The notes beneath the pieces were generated by a model. The model was given only the letters and a program-made list of their open reading frames with translations, did not search any database and was not told where the DNA came from. A stretch of 35,731 nucleotides of DNA from an uncultured Clostridia bacterium. GTDB taxonomy: Bacteria; Bacillota; Clostridia; Oscillospirales; Acutalibacteraceae. Shown one piece after another: positions 15,505-23,191 of this stretch. The first letter of the stretch is position 1, and every line of letters begins with the position of its first letter. The stretch lies in NCBI GenBank assembly GCA_946493765.1, contig CAMMAZ010000025.1, positions 1-35,731 on the forward strand, written 5' to 3'. A program made the position numbers and the translations under genes.

Positions 15505-15546
15505 AAAACAAAATGTCCATTCGAAAACGAATGGACATTTTGTTTT
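15505..15546. terminator. bidirectional terminator after the Cys/His lipoprotein
   Basis: AAAACAAAATGTCCATTCG and its complement form a 19-bp perfect stem around the loop AAAA. It serves the lipoprotein gene and the opposing reductase gene. Confidence 0.92.
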
Positions 15547-15573
15547 CTAAAAAATTTAAAACCAACTGAAGAT

Positions 15574-16314
15574 TCAAATCACGATCCCGCCGTTGGGACT
15601 CAAAACCTGACCGGTGAAAAATTCGCCGGCGTTTCCGGCTAAAAATAAAACCGTGTTGGCGACATCGATCGGGGAGCCGAGCCGCTGGAGCGGAGTTTCT
15701 TCTGCCAATTCCTGTTTGTCCGCGTCACTCAAATGATCGAGCATCGGCGTTTCGATCACGCCGGGCGCGATGCAGTTCACCTGGATACCGCTGGGGCCGA
15801 CCTCCTTTGCCAACGCCTTTGAAAATCCGATCACCGCCGCTTTGGAAGCGGAATAGACCACTTCACAGGATGCGCCGGTCAATCCCCAGATCGAGGAGAT
15901 ATTGATGATTTTACCCTGCTTTTTATGGATAAAATGCGGCAGAAAAGCTTTTGTCATTAAAAAAACGCTTTTGAAATTGACATCCATCATGCGGTCGAAT
16001 TCATCGTCGCTAACGTCGGTTATCAGCTTTTGGGAGGCGATACCGGCATTGTTAATGAGCACATCGACGCCGCTGAAATCTTCAATGACCGTTTCTTGCA
16101 AACGAGAAACTTCGCTGCTATTTGCAAGGTCACAGCGATAGATTTGTGCGCTGCCGTTTGCACTGCGGATCTGTTCGAGCAGATTTTCGGCGCTTTTCCG
16201 GTTGTCGTGATAAACAGCCGCAACCCGAAACCCGTTTTGCGACAACGTGAAGGCGATCTGCCGACCGATTCCGCCGGACGCGCCGGTCACAACTGCCGTT
16301 TTCTGCGCCTTCAT
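15574..16314 (-). CDS. FabG-like short-chain dehydrogenase/reductase
   Basis: A 246-residue NAD(P)H-dependent oxidoreductase, closest in pattern to 3-oxoacyl-ACP reductases. Cofactor motif TGASGGIG lies at residues 10-17, NNAG near 88, catalytic Ser in NISSIWG and the YSASK pair Tyr/Lys near 155, followed by VNCIAPGVIETPM. All catalytic residues are intact. Its ATG overlaps the stop codon of the upstream mutase gene by 4 bases (ATGA-type), so it is translationally coupled as the last gene of the minus-strand operon. No other fatty-acid synthesis gene is nearby, so the true substrate is open. Confidence 0.9.
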   Translation of the reverse strand: MKAQKTAVVTGASGGIGRQIAFTLSQNGFRVAAVYHDNRKSAENLLEQIRSANGSAQIYRCDLANSSEVSRLQETVIEDFSGVDVLINNAGIASQKLITDVSDDEFDRMMDVNFKSVFLMTKAFLPHFIHKKQGKIINISSIWGLTGASCEVVYSASKAAVIGFSKALAKEVGPSGIQVNCIAPGVIETPMLDHLSDADKQELAEETPLQRLGSPIDVANTVLFLAGNAGEFFTGQVLSPNGGIVI

Positions 16315-17513
16315 TGTTCCAAAAACAGCGGCATCAGCTGTCTGCTGTCCGCAAGGTATAACCCGGTTTCTTTTGCGTTTTGTTCTGTAAACACACAGCC
16401 GTTTTGCGGTTTGCGGCTGTCGAAGATCATAAAGGGAACCGGATCGGAGGTGTGTGTTTTGATAGACAGCGGGGTGGGATGATCCGGCATGATCAAAACG
16501 CGGTAATCGCCCATTTCCGCTAAAGCCTTTACCACCGGCGCCACGATTTTTTCATCGATCAGTTCGATCGCATGCACTTTGTTTTGCGCTTCACCGCGGT
16601 GTCCGCATTCATCCGGCGCTTCCAGATGGATGAAAACAAAATCCTGCCCATTTTTGAATTCCTGAATCGCAGCCTGTGCTTTTCCATCGAAATTGGTGTC
16701 GATATAGCCGGTGACGTTTTCCACCTGTGCGACCCGCATACCGCCCAGCCGTCCGATGCCGCGAATGAGATCGACAGCGGAAACCACAGAGCCCTTTAAT
16801 CCGAATTTTTCAGAGAATTGCTCTAGGTGCGGACGTTTGCCCTCACCCCAGAACCATGCGGAATTAGCAGGACGCAGTCCTTTTTCTTTCCGTTTGCGGT
16901 TGACCGGATGATTTTCCAGCACCGCAACGCTCTGTTTCATCAATTCGATAAACGGCTGCGCGTCGGGATTTTGGGACAGATGGGGGCCGATCACCTGATC
17001 GGAAATATCATGCGGCGGGGTCAGCCCCAGGTTGAGTTTCCCGTCATCTACCACCAGACAGTGCCGGTATTGCACGCCGGTGTAAAAATGGCGGTGAGAA
17101 TCGGAAAAGGCGGCTTCCAGCGCTTTGATGAGTTCGTCTGCTTCCGGTGTTGTAATATCGCCGCCGCAGTAGTCGACCATAACGCGGTCTTCATAGGTAT
17201 CGGCATCGGACAGTGTGACGAGATTGCAGCGCAGCGCCGCCTGATCGTCGTTTAACTGGATGCCGAGATTTGCCGCCTCCAGCGGAGAACGACCGGAATA
17301 GCAGGTTTTGGCATCGTAACCGAGTACCGACAGGTTGGCAACATCGCTGCCGGGCTTTAATCCATCCGCTACCGTTTTGCACATGCCGACCGTCGCCTGC
17401 TTTGCAAGGTTATCCATGTTTGGCTTTTTTGCCGCTTCCATTGGTGTTTTGCCATTTAATGCATCGACCGGCAGATCCGCCATGCCGTCGCATAAAATCA
17501 CAACATATTTCAT
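16311..17513 (-). CDS. archaeal-type cofactor-independent phosphoglycerate mutase / proposed homoserine kinase
   Basis: A 400-residue alkaline-phosphatase-superfamily enzyme. The family includes true 2,3-bisphosphoglycerate-independent mutases (ApgM) and a bacterial subfamily modelled as a proposed homoserine kinase. Features: N-terminal metal Asp in VILCDGMAD, the nucleophile Ser in PGSDVANLS, SGRSPLEAA, PPHDI, ENVTGYIDTNFDGKA, and C-terminal metal ligands in LEAPDECGHRGE and MPDHPTP with KTHTSDPVPF. All expected ligands are present. ATG 17513 has AGGAG 10 bases upstream. It begins 19 bases after the PurL-like gene and overlaps the reductase by 4. Neither glycolytic nor threonine genes are adjacent, so the choice between the two activities is unresolved. 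Confidence 0.88.
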   Translation of the reverse strand: MKYVVILCDGMADLPVDALNGKTPMEAAKKPNMDNLAKQATVGMCKTVADGLKPGSDVANLSVLGYDAKTCYSGRSPLEAANLGIQLNDDQAALRCNLVTLSDADTYEDRVMVDYCGGDITTPEADELIKALEAAFSDSHRHFYTGVQYRHCLVVDDGKLNLGLTPPHDISDQVIGPHLSQNPDAQPFIELMKQSVAVLENHPVNRKRKEKGLRPANSAWFWGEGKRPHLEQFSEKFGLKGSVVSAVDLIRGIGRLGGMRVAQVENVTGYIDTNFDGKAQAAIQEFKNGQDFVFIHLEAPDECGHRGEAQNKVHAIELIDEKIVAPVVKALAEMGDYRVLIMPDHPTPLSIKTHTSDPVPFMIFDSRKPQNGCVFTEQNAKETGLYLADSRQLMPLFLEQ

Positions 17514-17532
17514 AAATGAAACACTCCTATTA

Positions 17533-20500
17533 TTATTTAAAATAATCAATGCCGGCCGCAAAGATGCGTGTGTCCTTATTGCCGGGAACATTGATATAAC
17601 ATCTGCTGGTACGCCGCTGCGGCAGCGTCATTTTGCCGAGTACTCGTCCGTCCGGGGAGGAAATGCCTTCGATCGCGCAGACGGAACCGTTAGGGTTAAA
17701 CGGCGTCTTGCCGGTGGGCTTATCGGTTTTATCCACATACTGCGTTGCGATCTGTCCGTTTTTGATCAGTGCGGCGACGTCTGCTTCGTCGGCGATAAAG
17801 CGACCGTATAAGTGCGAAACCGGCAATGTGTGCAATTCGCCCGGCTCACAGTAGGCCATCCACGGCGAAGCAACGGAGGTCACACGTGTGGTAACCAGCT
17901 GCGACACATATTTTCCGCTTGCATTCGGCGCGATGCAGGGGGAAGAATCCGTCGGCGCAGAGAAGCTGCCGTTTGGCAGCAAGCCGCATTGCAGCAAAGC
18001 GGCAAAACCGCCGCCAATACCCAGAATCAAACCGCGGCGCAGCAATAGTTTGCTCACCGCTTCCCGCACCTGCATGCTGTTTAACACGGCTGTCATATAT
18101 CGCACCGATTCTTCGCCGCTTTGCAGCATCAGAATTTGCGCGTTATTGATCGCCCTGCACAGATGTTTGACCGATTCACCCTGGTATTTGGTGTTGAAAT
18201 AAAGAACATTGCAGTTTCCGCCTGCTTTGTCAAACGCGCCCGCACAGCTTTCTTCGCCGTCTGCAAACGGAAAAACGGGAATCAAGACATTGGGTTTTGC
18301 AAATTTGCCGTCCGGTTTTAATGTGATGCGTTTTTTGCAATATGGCACGTTCGCCATCGGCGTTTTTCCCGGATTATTTGCGGGATATGTTTTTTCATAC
18401 CGGGCGTTCCAGCTGGACAGTGCATCTGCCATCGAAATTATGCAGCCCGGAAACACAAAGTTGTTTTCTTTGGTTGTTTTCCCGATAATCACGGTGTTCA
18501 TGCCGGAAAAAGCGCCGGGATCCGCTGTTTCCACAATAATGGAAGCACGAAAATCGGTGAACAATAGGTTTTTATCAGAAATATCAAAGCGAACACCCAG
18601 CCCGTTTCCAAAACTCATTTTGGCAACCGTTGCAGCGATACCGCCGGACTTGACAACACCGGCGGACAGGATTTTAGAGCTGTGGGACAGATAATGCAGC
18701 TGTCGGTAAAGCACCTTTGCCCGGTCAAAATCAGGTAATCCGGTTTTGGCGACTGTCGGCATAGGGATAAACAAAATCGTGGAATCCGCATGTTTGAACG
18801 CGGCGGAGATCACGTCGTTAACCTTTGAAACACCGAGGGCAAATGCGGCAAATGCGTAAGGTGACGCAAAATCGTCCGACACGTCGGTCATACAGTTGTT
18901 TTCCACTGCGGGAATACCCATGCCGGTTTGGGCGGCAAATGCGCCGAGCATGGCACAGACCGGGTTTCCCCAGCGGGACGGCATGGTTTCCGGTTGTTTG
19001 CAATACTGTGAAAAAGACAGCTTTGCATCCAATGTGTTAGCACCGACCGCCACGATCTTGGATAGGCTTTCCATAACAGCAAATGCCGCGCCGTGGAAAG
19101 GACTACGCGCCGTGATGTCCGGCACACAACCGAAGCTGATGACCGTGGTGGTGGTGGTTTTGCCAAACGGCGCCGGAATTTTTTGCACACAGGCTTCCTC
19201 GGGAGTGAGCTGGTATTTGCCGCCGAAGGGGGCGAGCACTGCATTGGCCTGCTGTGAATGATCATATTGCATCGAAAAGCTTTTTTTGAAAGCAACATCC
19301 GGGCGTTTTAAATTTTTCAAAAACGCTTCGCCGACCGGCAGCTCTTTGAGTTCGGCGGGCAATGCCGGCGCGATGCCGAGCGGATTGGCGGGCGCCGCGA
19401 TAAACACGTTGGTGCTGATGGGGGAATATAGCCGATTCATCAAATCAAACTGCAGCGTGAAATATTCCTTTTTATCCAGATAAAAACGCAGGCAGTTTTC
19501 GTCTGTGACGGTACCGGCAACATGTGCTTTCAGGTTGAGCTTGTGCGCCATTTCTTTGATTTTCACTTCCGACGCTTTGTCCACAATGATCGCAACGCGC
19601 TGTGATCGTGTGTACAGTGCCCTGCCGATCGGGCAGGATTGTGTTTTGATGACCTGATCCAGGTGAATATCCATCGGCAGATCCAGACTTGCAAGCCCGC
19701 CGCAGACGCTAAGATGAAAATCACAGCTTTTTTTAATCAGCAGTGCGATATCGGGAGCTGTTACCAGCCGCCGGATCTGCTTTTGCACTTCCGGATTGAG
19801 TATTTGCAGCTTTCCGGGCAGCGCACAATCCGTTTGCCGGATCCTTCCGCCTAGAATAATCAGTGAATCTCCGGGTGCCGGCGCAGAACGGGTAATATTG
19901 CCTTTGGAAACTGCGGCAGCGGATGCGGAAAATTGAATTTGCCGGTCGGTGTTGCCGCCGAACACGATCTCGCATTGACCGACCGGCAGACCGGCGCGCC
20001 GGTTATATTCCGCTTTGATGCGGTTATCATGAAACGTTTTTAATGGAATTTGCGAAAGAGGTTTTGAAAGATCGGTTTGCTCATCCGGGTCTTCAGGCAT
20101 AGGAGCATTGTTGACAACAACACTTTGAAACGGCACGGCACGGGACGCCAGATGTGCGGCTAGCGCATCATCAAAATAAACAAAATCATTTGGATTGCCG
20201 CCGGTGTTTTTAAACGACAACATCCATTGCTCAGTCACACCGTCGACATCTGGAAAAAGATCGATCCGGTTGCCCTCCGGCGTTTGTTCAATATCGGAAA
20301 TCAGTCCCTGTTTTTTCAGAACATTTATTCCGATGAAAGCAATATCGTCCAAACTGACCGGCCGGTTTCGCTCTCTGCCGAGTTCCCGTCTTGCGGTCAG
20401 GTATTCATCCAGTGCAATTTTGACCGGCACATTCAAAGGGCTTTCTGAAATTTCAATGCCGTTGATTTTGGTTTGCGTCAGACTCGGCGATTTGGCCTTG

Positions 20501-21153
20501 ACAAATGAATGGATCGCATACAGCTGCACATCGGTCGGGTTGACGCCTTTTGCTTTACATAAATCCCGCAGTTTATACAAAGCGTCATATGGTTTTTCAA
20601 TTCCCAGCGTCTGGCAAAGCTGCTGAATTTCATAGTCGTTTTTGGAACCAAAATCTTCAATGACAGAAGCTTTGATTGGTGGCTCTGCTTTTTCCTCCAA
20701 ACTCAGCGGCTTGGTGTTGGTGACAATTTCCGCCGCTTTCGGATCCACCAGTATTTTTTTGATCTCTTCGATCTTGGCCAGATTGATCACATTGGACAGC
20801 GCGATGATGGTGGCGCAGTGAATCGTCAACTCCTCTGTGATTCCACATACCCGCAGTGTCTGCCGCAAATCTTCGGCAGTATGGTCAAATTGGCCGGACA
20901 GCCGCGTGATGGCAAAATAAGTCCATTCCGACGTCAGCGGCAGATAATCGGCAAATGCCGTATCCGCGCTGTCGCAGGCAATACGCTTAACACGATCGAT
21001 CGATTCGCTGTCAAGCCCTTCGATGTCATATCGTGTAAAAATCCGAATATCTACGTCGTTATCCAAATCAATATTTTGTTTAATTAAAGCTAAAATACAA
21101 TGCGCCTCGCTGTCGAGTCCGCGTTTTTTTTCGGTAAACAATCGAAAAATCAA
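17533..21153 (-). CDS. full-length FGAM synthase (PurL) homologue lacking catalytic motifs: probable pseudoenzyme
   Basis: The 1206-residue protein follows the clostridial single-chain PurL plan end to end: N-terminal LFTEKKRGLD and FTRYDIEGL, two synthetase halves (SPFHGAAFAVMESLSKIVA, GGIAATVAKMSFGNGLG) and a C-terminal glutaminase-like domain (NPNGS, SSPDGRVLGKM, PGNKDTRIFAAG). Yet signature residues are gone. ETHNHP reads TGGNP (about residue 317), GGKDSMSG reads ENNCMTD (about 751), SESQER reads TRSQRV, the glutaminase GICNGF reads GIGGGF (nucleophile Cys to Gly, residue 1047), the PGGFS oxyanion loop is deleted, and the His/Glu of the usual H-x-E pair are Leu1177 and Gln1179. Start: TTG 21153 with GAGGTG 6 bases upstream; GTG 21162 is alternative but overlaps that site. 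It is first in an operon with the mutase and reductase. The frame is intact, so a retained non-canonical function is inferred. Confidence 0.88.
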   Translation of the reverse strand: MIFRLFTEKKRGLDSEAHCILALIKQNIDLDNDVDIRIFTRYDIEGLDSESIDRVKRIACDSADTAFADYLPLTSEWTYFAITRLSGQFDHTAEDLRQTLRVCGITEELTIHCATIIALSNVINLAKIEEIKKILVDPKAAEIVTNTKPLSLEEKAEPPIKASVIEDFGSKNDYEIQQLCQTLGIEKPYDALYKLRDLCKAKGVNPTDVQLYAIHSFVKAKSPSLTQTKINGIEISESPLNVPVKIALDEYLTARRELGRERNRPVSLDDIAFIGINVLKKQGLISDIEQTPEGNRIDLFPDVDGVTEQWMLSFKNTGGNPNDFVYFDDALAAHLASRAVPFQSVVVNNAPMPEDPDEQTDLSKPLSQIPLKTFHDNRIKAEYNRRAGLPVGQCEIVFGGNTDRQIQFSASAAAVSKGNITRSAPAPGDSLIILGGRIRQTDCALPGKLQILNPEVQKQIRRLVTAPDIALLIKKSCDFHLSVCGGLASLDLPMDIHLDQVIKTQSCPIGRALYTRSQRVAIIVDKASEVKIKEMAHKLNLKAHVAGTVTDENCLRFYLDKKEYFTLQFDLMNRLYSPISTNVFIAAPANPLGIAPALPAELKELPVGEAFLKNLKRPDVAFKKSFSMQYDHSQQANAVLAPFGGKYQLTPEEACVQKIPAPFGKTTTTTVISFGCVPDITARSPFHGAAFAVMESLSKIVAVGANTLDAKLSFSQYCKQPETMPSRWGNPVCAMLGAFAAQTGMGIPAVENNCMTDVSDDFASPYAFAAFALGVSKVNDVISAAFKHADSTILFIPMPTVAKTGLPDFDRAKVLYRQLHYLSHSSKILSAGVVKSGGIAATVAKMSFGNGLGVRFDISDKNLLFTDFRASIIVETADPGAFSGMNTVIIGKTTKENNFVFPGCIISMADALSSWNARYEKTYPANNPGKTPMANVPYCKKRITLKPDGKFAKPNVLIPVFPFADGEESCAGAFDKAGGNCNVLYFNTKYQGESVKHLCRAINNAQILMLQSGEESVRYMTAVLNSMQVREAVSKLLLRRGLILGIGGGFAALLQCGLLPNGSFSAPTDSSPCIAPNASGKYVSQLVTTRVTSVASPWMAYCEPGELHTLPVSHLYGRFIADEADVAALIKNGQIATQYVDKTDKPTGKTPFNPNGSVCAIEGISSPDGRVLGKMTLPQRRTSRCYINVPGNKDTRIFAAGIDYFK

Positions 21154-21227
21154 AACATACACCTCAAAAACGAAAAAATCTTGCTTAAAATTCCAAAATT
21201 TTATTTTTAAAACTTGTATTCTTAACT

Positions 21228-21255
21228 ATTTTATCACATTTAACAGCAAAAGCAA
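21228..21255 (-). promoter_or_regulatory. promoter of the PurL-like operon
   Basis: On the minus strand TTGCTT (21250-21255) and TAAAAT (21228-21233) are spaced by 16 bases, with TG one base before the -10 box. The site is about 75 bases before the chosen start codon. Confidence 0.55.
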
Positions 21256-21377
21256 AGCGCTTTTTACAGGAAAGAAAATAAAAAAAGCTTTATTTTTGTT
21301 TTTAAGTGATATATAATAAATTTAATTTCGCATAAAGCGCAATATTTATAGTATGTTTACAAATCGGTGTTTGAATT

Positions 21378-21407
21378 TTGTTATTATTTTTACAATCTAT
21401 CTATACT
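21378..21407 (+). promoter_or_regulatory. promoter of the ABC exporter operon
   Basis: TTGTTA (21378-21383) and TATACT (21402-21407) are spaced by 18 bases, about 35 bases before the ATPase start. It diverges from the PurL-like promoter. Confidence 0.5.
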
Positions 21408-21441
21408 TTATTGGATTGTTACATGAAAGGATGGGAATCGA

Positions 21442-22470
21442 ATGATCGAGGTACAGCACCTCACAAAGAAATATGGAACGCACCTTGCGGTCGAGGATGT
21501 TTCATTTACCGTCAACGACGGCGAGATCCTCGGATTTTTAGGACCGAACGGTGCCGGGAAATCCACATGCATGAATATTTTGACCGGTTATTTGTCTGCG
21601 ACAAAAGGGGACGTTTCGATCGACGGTTATGATATTCTTCAATCACCGGCTGCTGCTAAACGGCGCATCGGCTATTTGCCGGAGATGCCCCCGCTTTATC
21701 TGGATATGACGGTGAAAGAATATCTCAGTTATGTATATGAATTAAAAAAGGTAAAGCTGGTAAAGGGCCCGCATATTGAAGAAATTTGCCGGCTGACGAA
21801 GATCAAGGACGTTTATCACCGGCTGATCGGCAGTTTATCAAAAGGCTACCGGCAGCGTGTCGGTATTGCGCAGGCGCTTGTCGGGAATCCCAAAGTCCTG
21901 ATTTTGGACGAGCCGACTGTCGGCTTGGATCCCAAACAAATCATGGAAGTGCGCAACCTGATCCGCATGCTCGGCAAAACGCACACCGTTATTTTAAGTT
22001 CACATATTTTAACGGAAGTGCAGGCAGTCTGCGATCGGATCATTATTATCAATAAAGGTAAAATTATTGCGGACGACACGCCGGACCGTTTGTCTGACGC
22101 CATGTCGGACGACCATTCCATGTCGGTCGTGATCGAAGGGGACCGGCATGTTGTTGCTAAAGAAATTGCTGGATTGCCCGGCGTGAAAAGCGTGCATTTT
22201 ATCAAAAGCCATGACAATGCATCGGAATTTGCGATAGATCCTGTTGTCGGCTATGATTTCCGGCATGCGCTGTTCAGTCTGGCAGCAGAAAAAAATTGGC
22301 CGATTTTGCAGTTGCAAAATAACCAGATGACATTGGAAGATATCTTTTTACGGCTGACAGACGAATCTTATTATACACAGGGACTGCAAAAATCCCTTCA
22401 GATCAGAAAACAGGCCAATGAGATTGTAGATGAAAACGAACAGCAGCCGGTTAAGGAGGAAGAGGCTTAA
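21442..22470 (+). CDS. ABC transporter ATP-binding protein (GldA-like)
   Basis: A 342-residue ATPase that powers the membrane partners encoded next. Walker A is GPNGAGKST (about residues 34-42), the signature is LSKGYRQRVG (about 134), Walker B is VLILDEPTVGLDP and the switch His lies in ILSSHIL. A roughly 90-residue C-terminal extension follows the core, as is usual for ABC-2 exporters. AAAGGATG precedes ATG 21442. Its stop codon is one base before the permease ATG. Substrate unknown; the four-gene set matches Clostridia/Bacteroidetes clusters related to the gliding genes gldA, gldF and gldG, but nothing here implies gliding. Confidence 0.95.
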   Translation: MIEVQHLTKKYGTHLAVEDVSFTVNDGEILGFLGPNGAGKSTCMNILTGYLSATKGDVSIDGYDILQSPAAAKRRIGYLPEMPPLYLDMTVKEYLSYVYELKKVKLVKGPHIEEICRLTKIKDVYHRLIGSLSKGYRQRVGIAQALVGNPKVLILDEPTVGLDPKQIMEVRNLIRMLGKTHTVILSSHILTEVQAVCDRIIIINKGKIIADDTPDRLSDAMSDDHSMSVVIEGDRHVVAKEIAGLPGVKSVHFIKSHDNASEFAIDPVVGYDFRHALFSLAAEKNWPILQLQNNQMTLEDIFLRLTDESYYTQGLQKSLQIRKQANEIVDENEQQPVKEEEA

Positions 22471-22471
22471 A

Positions 22472-23176
22472 ATGGGTGCAATTATCAAAAAAGAGTTTAA
22501 AATGTATTTTTCAAGTCCAATCGGTTATGCGATTATCGGCGTTTTGCTGATTTTCAGCTGTTCCTACTATTTAGCACCTTTTCAAGGCGGCCTTGCAGAT
22601 ATGTCTTATGTGTTCAGCGGCATCGTTACCATTGTGTTTTTCGTTGTGCCGGTGATCACCATGCGCACTTTCAGTGAAGAAAAAAACAAAAGGACGGATC
22701 AGCTGCTGCTGACCTCTCCGGTGAGTATCGGTGGTATTGTGCTGGGCAAGTTCTTTGCGGCTATACTGTTTTTTGCAGTTTATGTCGGCATCATGGTGCT
22801 TTATAACTTTGCATTTTTGTTTTTCGGCGCCATGCCGCATATGCTCACGTTTTTCGGTAATGTGTTAGGCATTTTGCTGCTTGCCGGTTCCCTGATTGCA
22901 ATCGGTATTTTTATCAGTTCTCTGACCGAAAGCCAGATCGTGGCAGCAGTCGCAAGCTTTGGCGTTTCCTTTTTGCTTTTGCAGCTGGACACCATAGCTG
23001 CTATTTTTAACAACACAGTTGTAACGTCTATCTGCGACTGGATTTCTTTTTCCGGTCGTTACGCGACCTTTACAGAAGGATACTTTGATTTATCCAACAT
23101 CATCTTTTTCCTGACGGTCATTGCAGTTTTTCTGTTTTTAACCATGCGTGTGATCGACAGAAAACGCTGGGCATAA
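22472..23176 (+). CDS. ABC-2 type permease (GldF-like)
   Basis: A 234-residue integral membrane protein with about six hydrophobic helices. The short cytoplasmic N-terminus (MGAIIKKEFKMYFSSP) and the loop MRTFSEEKNKRTDQLLLTSP after the second helix are characteristic of GldF-like permeases. ATG 22472 is selected by GGAGGAAGAGG just upstream, inside the ATPase 3' end; the longer upstream frame would lie entirely within the ATPase gene. With the ATPase it should form the translocator. Confidence 0.93.
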   Translation: MGAIIKKEFKMYFSSPIGYAIIGVLLIFSCSYYLAPFQGGLADMSYVFSGIVTIVFFVVPVITMRTFSEEKNKRTDQLLLTSPVSIGGIVLGKFFAAILFFAVYVGIMVLYNFAFLFFGAMPHMLTFFGNVLGILLLAGSLIAIGIFISSLTESQIVAAVASFGVSFLLLQLDTIAAIFNNTVVTSICDWISFSGRYATFTEGYFDLSNIIFFLTVIAVFLFLTMRVIDRKRWA

Positions 23177-23191
23177 AGGAGGAATAAAAAC

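Noticed and set aside
17533-21153. PurL-like gene as an ordinary functional purL, or as a decaying pseudogene
   Set aside because: Ordinary function is unlikely because signature residues are missing in both domains. Simple decay is unlikely because more than 1200 codons remain open with good translation signals.
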